From Rhizobium laguerreae (lineage in GTDB: Bacteria > Pseudomonadota > Alphaproteobacteria > Rhizobiales > Rhizobiaceae), in contig NZ_MRDM01000012.1 in NCBI RefSeq assembly GCF_002008165.1, positions 1-64,000 on the forward strand: a DNA stretch of 64,000 nt, in the 5' to 3' direction. The notes under the pieces are model-generated. The model saw only the letters and a program-made list of their open reading frames with translations. It had not been told where the DNA came from and did no database searches. Below, one piece after another: positions 61,985 through 64,000 of the stretch (its first letter is position 1; each line of letters starts with the position of its first letter). A program made the translations under genes and the position numbers.

Positions 61985-62131
61985 GTGACGCGACCTTATT
62001 CGAATGTTCTTCGTGAATGCGTAGTGGCTGCAGTTGCAGCCGGTCAGAACTGTCGGGTGGTGGCGGAGCGGTTCGACATAGCCGTTTCCTCTGTGGTGAA
62101 GTGGTCACAGCGCTATCAGTTTCCGCAATGA
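61985..62131 (+). pseudogene. IS630-family transposase N-terminal fragment
   Basis: GTG start, then TRPYSNVLRECVVAAVAAGQ, then NCRVVAERFDIAVSSVVKWSQRYQF, the helix-turn-helix opening of IS630-type transposases, ending at a stop. The catalytic domain is missing. Confidence 0.75.
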
Positions 62132-62463
62132 GTCGGGGTGATTTTTGTGTGTAGGATTTTGCCGTAGGAGCGGTCCCAATCCGCCCGTTCTAAAAATCAT
62201 ATTCCGACTAATTTGATGTCGAGAAGCGACCAGCTGGAATTCACCCCATGCTGAAGCCCTATCCGGTGAAGACGAAGCTTGCGGCTCCGCGTAAGACTTC
62301 AGGCGCTCAGGAAAAGATCTGGCCCGGCCGGCTGGACGAGCACGTCCAGCCGTATTTGATTAATGCGCCGGAGTTGAACAGCGTCCGCTTAAAGCGCGAC
62401 CGTGAGTTGCTGCACCCATCTTCCTTGGAGAGGTGTAGCCTTGGAAGGAGTTGTTCAACGATG
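62132..62463. other. no recognised gene
   Basis: An 81-codon plus-strand ORF (62248-62493) starting MLKPYPVKTKLAAPRKTSG overlaps the end of the next gene on the other strand; no family recognised. Confidence 0.3.
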
Positions 62464-62697
62464 TCAGCGCGGCGCATCGCATATCTTTTCTAGAATACCT
62501 AGAGCGGATGCGATCCTTCGGATCCTCGACGCGTCGAAATCCGCGTCATTCTCCAGAGCTGTCACCTCTGCCACAGTCAGACCAGTGGTTTCTGCAACGT
62601 CATCCAGCGAATAGCCGCGAGCTAGGCGAGCTTCTACAAGCAGAGCACCAACGGACGGGGCAACTTGGGATTTCGTAATGTTCGAGACCATGTTCAT
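62464..62697 (-). CDS. small XRE-type helix-turn-helix protein
   Basis: A 77-residue protein from MNMVSNITKSQVAPS with GALLVEARLARGYSLDDVAETTGLTVAEVTALEND, an XRE/RodZ-like helix-turn-helix, then RIRRIASALGIL. Likely a small DNA-binding regulator; target unknown. The longer in-frame extension upstream is not supported. Confidence 0.65.
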   Translation of the reverse strand: MNMVSNITKSQVAPSVGALLVEARLARGYSLDDVAETTGLTVAEVTALENDADFDASRIRRIASALGILEKICDAPR

Positions 62698-63265
62698 GTC
62701 GTTTAAGGCTCCTTTTGGCGGCCGGAAAACGTGCATCCGTTTTCTAGTTCCACCGCTGCCGACCACGTCCGGCGACGGACAGTTTCTTCGAAATCCGCGG
62801 GCGCTCTTTCTATCAGTTTGTGCGACGGAGTATAGGTCTGACGCGATGAAGGACGGACAACCCTTGCATGGCAGCCGACAAGAGGTGACCCGCTCCCAAC
62901 TGCGGCGCAAACTCGCGACGGCCGATAAACAGCTTCCTATCTGGCAGGAGCGTTCATGCCGGTGGGAAGCTCGTGGCGAGTGATGTACTGATCGTTCTCA
63001 AGCGGGGAGCGACGGACAAACAATTCGAGAGTTGCCTCGGCGTGATACGCTCAAGGGCCGCAGGTTCGGCCAGAGCTTGTGTGAAATCTCCTGGCTCTGT
63101 TGATCGGCCGTCGTCTTGAAGAAATCGCCGGAGAACGGCGCGTCGAGATCAAGCGCGACCTGAGGTCAAGGACCCTTCATCGTCTTGGCACCCTAAGGGT
63201 TTTGCGGAACTTCGAGCGCCCCAAAAGAGGATGTGAGCAAGCCCGCATTGCGCGGCATTCGCGCC
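62698..63265. other. no recognised gene
   Basis: Short ORFs on both strands only (for example 62678-62983 and 63100-63285), none with a known domain. Confidence 0.35.
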
Positions 63266-63564
63266 TCAGTTCACCAAGTCGTTGACGTTGGCAGGCGTGA
63301 TGAGCTGAAACGGAATGTAGCCCTTCTTTTCGACCTTTTCGCCCTTAGCAGGCGTGAGTGCGGCATCGAACGATGCCTTGCCCTGGCCGGCGGCATCCTG
63401 GAACACGGCAAAGTCGAGATCGCCCGCCTGCTGGCGGCAAGCGCGTCCTGCGTGGCGTCAACGCCGCCGACGACGACCTGGGTCATATCCCTTGCCGGTC
63501 TTTGAAACGTCTGATCACGCCGTGTCTGCATGGCGGCAGACGGCTTTCGACCGTGCCCAGTCAA
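63266..63564 (-). pseudogene. sugar-binding periplasmic protein, C-terminal remnant
   Basis: On the minus strand, VVVGGVDATQDALAA in one frame and, after a shift, VFQDAAGQGKASFDAAL then KGEKVEKKGYIPFQLITP and ANVNDLVN match the C-terminal end of RbsB-like sugar ABC transporter binding proteins. The N-terminal two thirds are absent. Confidence 0.65.
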
Positions 63565-64000
63565 GCATGCCGTAGAGAACGGCGCAACCGATGGCGACTT
63601 CGGTCTGCTGACCAGGCCGCGACCTGGCCCGAAGGCGCCGTCCTATGATGGCCTTGTATCGCCCGATGACCGTTTCGACCAGGAAGAGTTTAGCGTAGCG
63701 GTTGGGGACCTATTCCCCCAAGCGCCAAGTTATGAAGTGCGAAATACACAATAATATATGAAATAATATTTTTATAACTCGCGGCTTTCTCCCACAAGTG
63801 GGCGCATCTGTCAAATATGAAAAGATATACTATAAAATATACGCAACACACTGTTGCGCTGCTTGTTATTTTCATGAAGTGTCGTGTCCTGAGGAGCTAC
63901 GGTAGCAACGGAAATTCTTTCCCGACGAATGCTGAGATCTTGCCGGCGACGGCATCATCGTCGGCAGGCTTACACAAGGAGCACTATGACATGGAGCGCC
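63565..64000. other. no gene seen; AT-rich near 63740-63880
   Basis: Mostly unassigned. The stretch 63740-63880 is strongly AT-rich. A good ribosome binding site followed by ATG (AAGGAGCACTATG near 63986) at the very edge suggests a gene continuing to the right. Confidence 0.35.

Overview
The window is almost certainly part of a symbiotic plasmid of Rhizobium leguminosarum, most likely symbiovar viciae. It carries a microaerobic respiration cluster (fixNOQP, fixGHIS), fixABCX-nifAB-fdxN-nifT, nifHDKEN-fdxB, the nodulation set nodABCIJ/nodD/nodFEL/nodMNT/nodO, and the rhizosphere quorum-sensing genes rhiABC/rhiR/rhiI. The nodO plus rhi combination is what points to sv. viciae. Between these blocks lie broken insertion sequences and gene remnants, as expected of a sym plasmid. 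No rRNA, tRNA, CRISPR array or replication origin was recognised.

Layout, left to right. 0-3 kb: an IS66 transposase fragment, a GntR-type regulator and a Crp/Fnr-type regulator. 3-11.4 kb (minus strand): fixNOQP, a 61-residue ORF, a hairpin terminator, then fixGHIS; each fix operon has an FNR/FixK-type box upstream. 11.7-15 kb: an IS5-type fragment and a minus-strand group of RhiA-like genes (one intact, one frameshifted, one further decayed partner) headed by a near-exact copy of the nifH promoter. 15.5-23.4 kb: fixABCX, nifA, nifB, fdxN and nifT with a sigma-54/NifA promoter before fixA. 23.4-26.5 kb: a methyltransferase stub, two unknown and probably paralogous genes, and an IS427-type element. 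26.6-42.7 kb: the nod genes with four nod boxes, interrupted between nodT and nodO by IS110 and IS21 debris. 43.6-49.7 kb: an outer-membrane protein, rhiR, rhiCBA and, across an intact IS427-type element, rhiI. 50-51.8 kb: a 52-residue peptide gene followed by an asparagine-synthetase-like gene broken by a stop codon and a frameshift. 52.2-60.1 kb: nifHDKEN, a decayed nifX and fdxB. 60.3-64 kb: IS66 and IS630 fragments, a third nifH-promoter copy with a nifH stub, an unknown 121-residue ORF, a small helix-turn-helix gene and a broken sugar-binding-protein gene.

How it works together. Plant flavonoids act through NodD on nod boxes to make and export the lipochitin-oligosaccharide signal (NodABC core; NodFE, NodL and NodM modification and supply; NodIJ export) and the secreted protein NodO. 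RhiR/RhiI form a LuxR/LuxI pair, and matching palindromes lie before rhiA and rhiI. In the nodule, low oxygen turns on the cbb3 oxidase and its assembly genes, and NifA with sigma-54 drives fixABCX and nifH. Three copies of the nifH promoter exist here, and two of them face non-nif genes. The most unusual parts are these NifA-promoter-linked unknown genes (13-15 kb and 61 kb) and the peptide plus AsnB-like pair beside rhiI.
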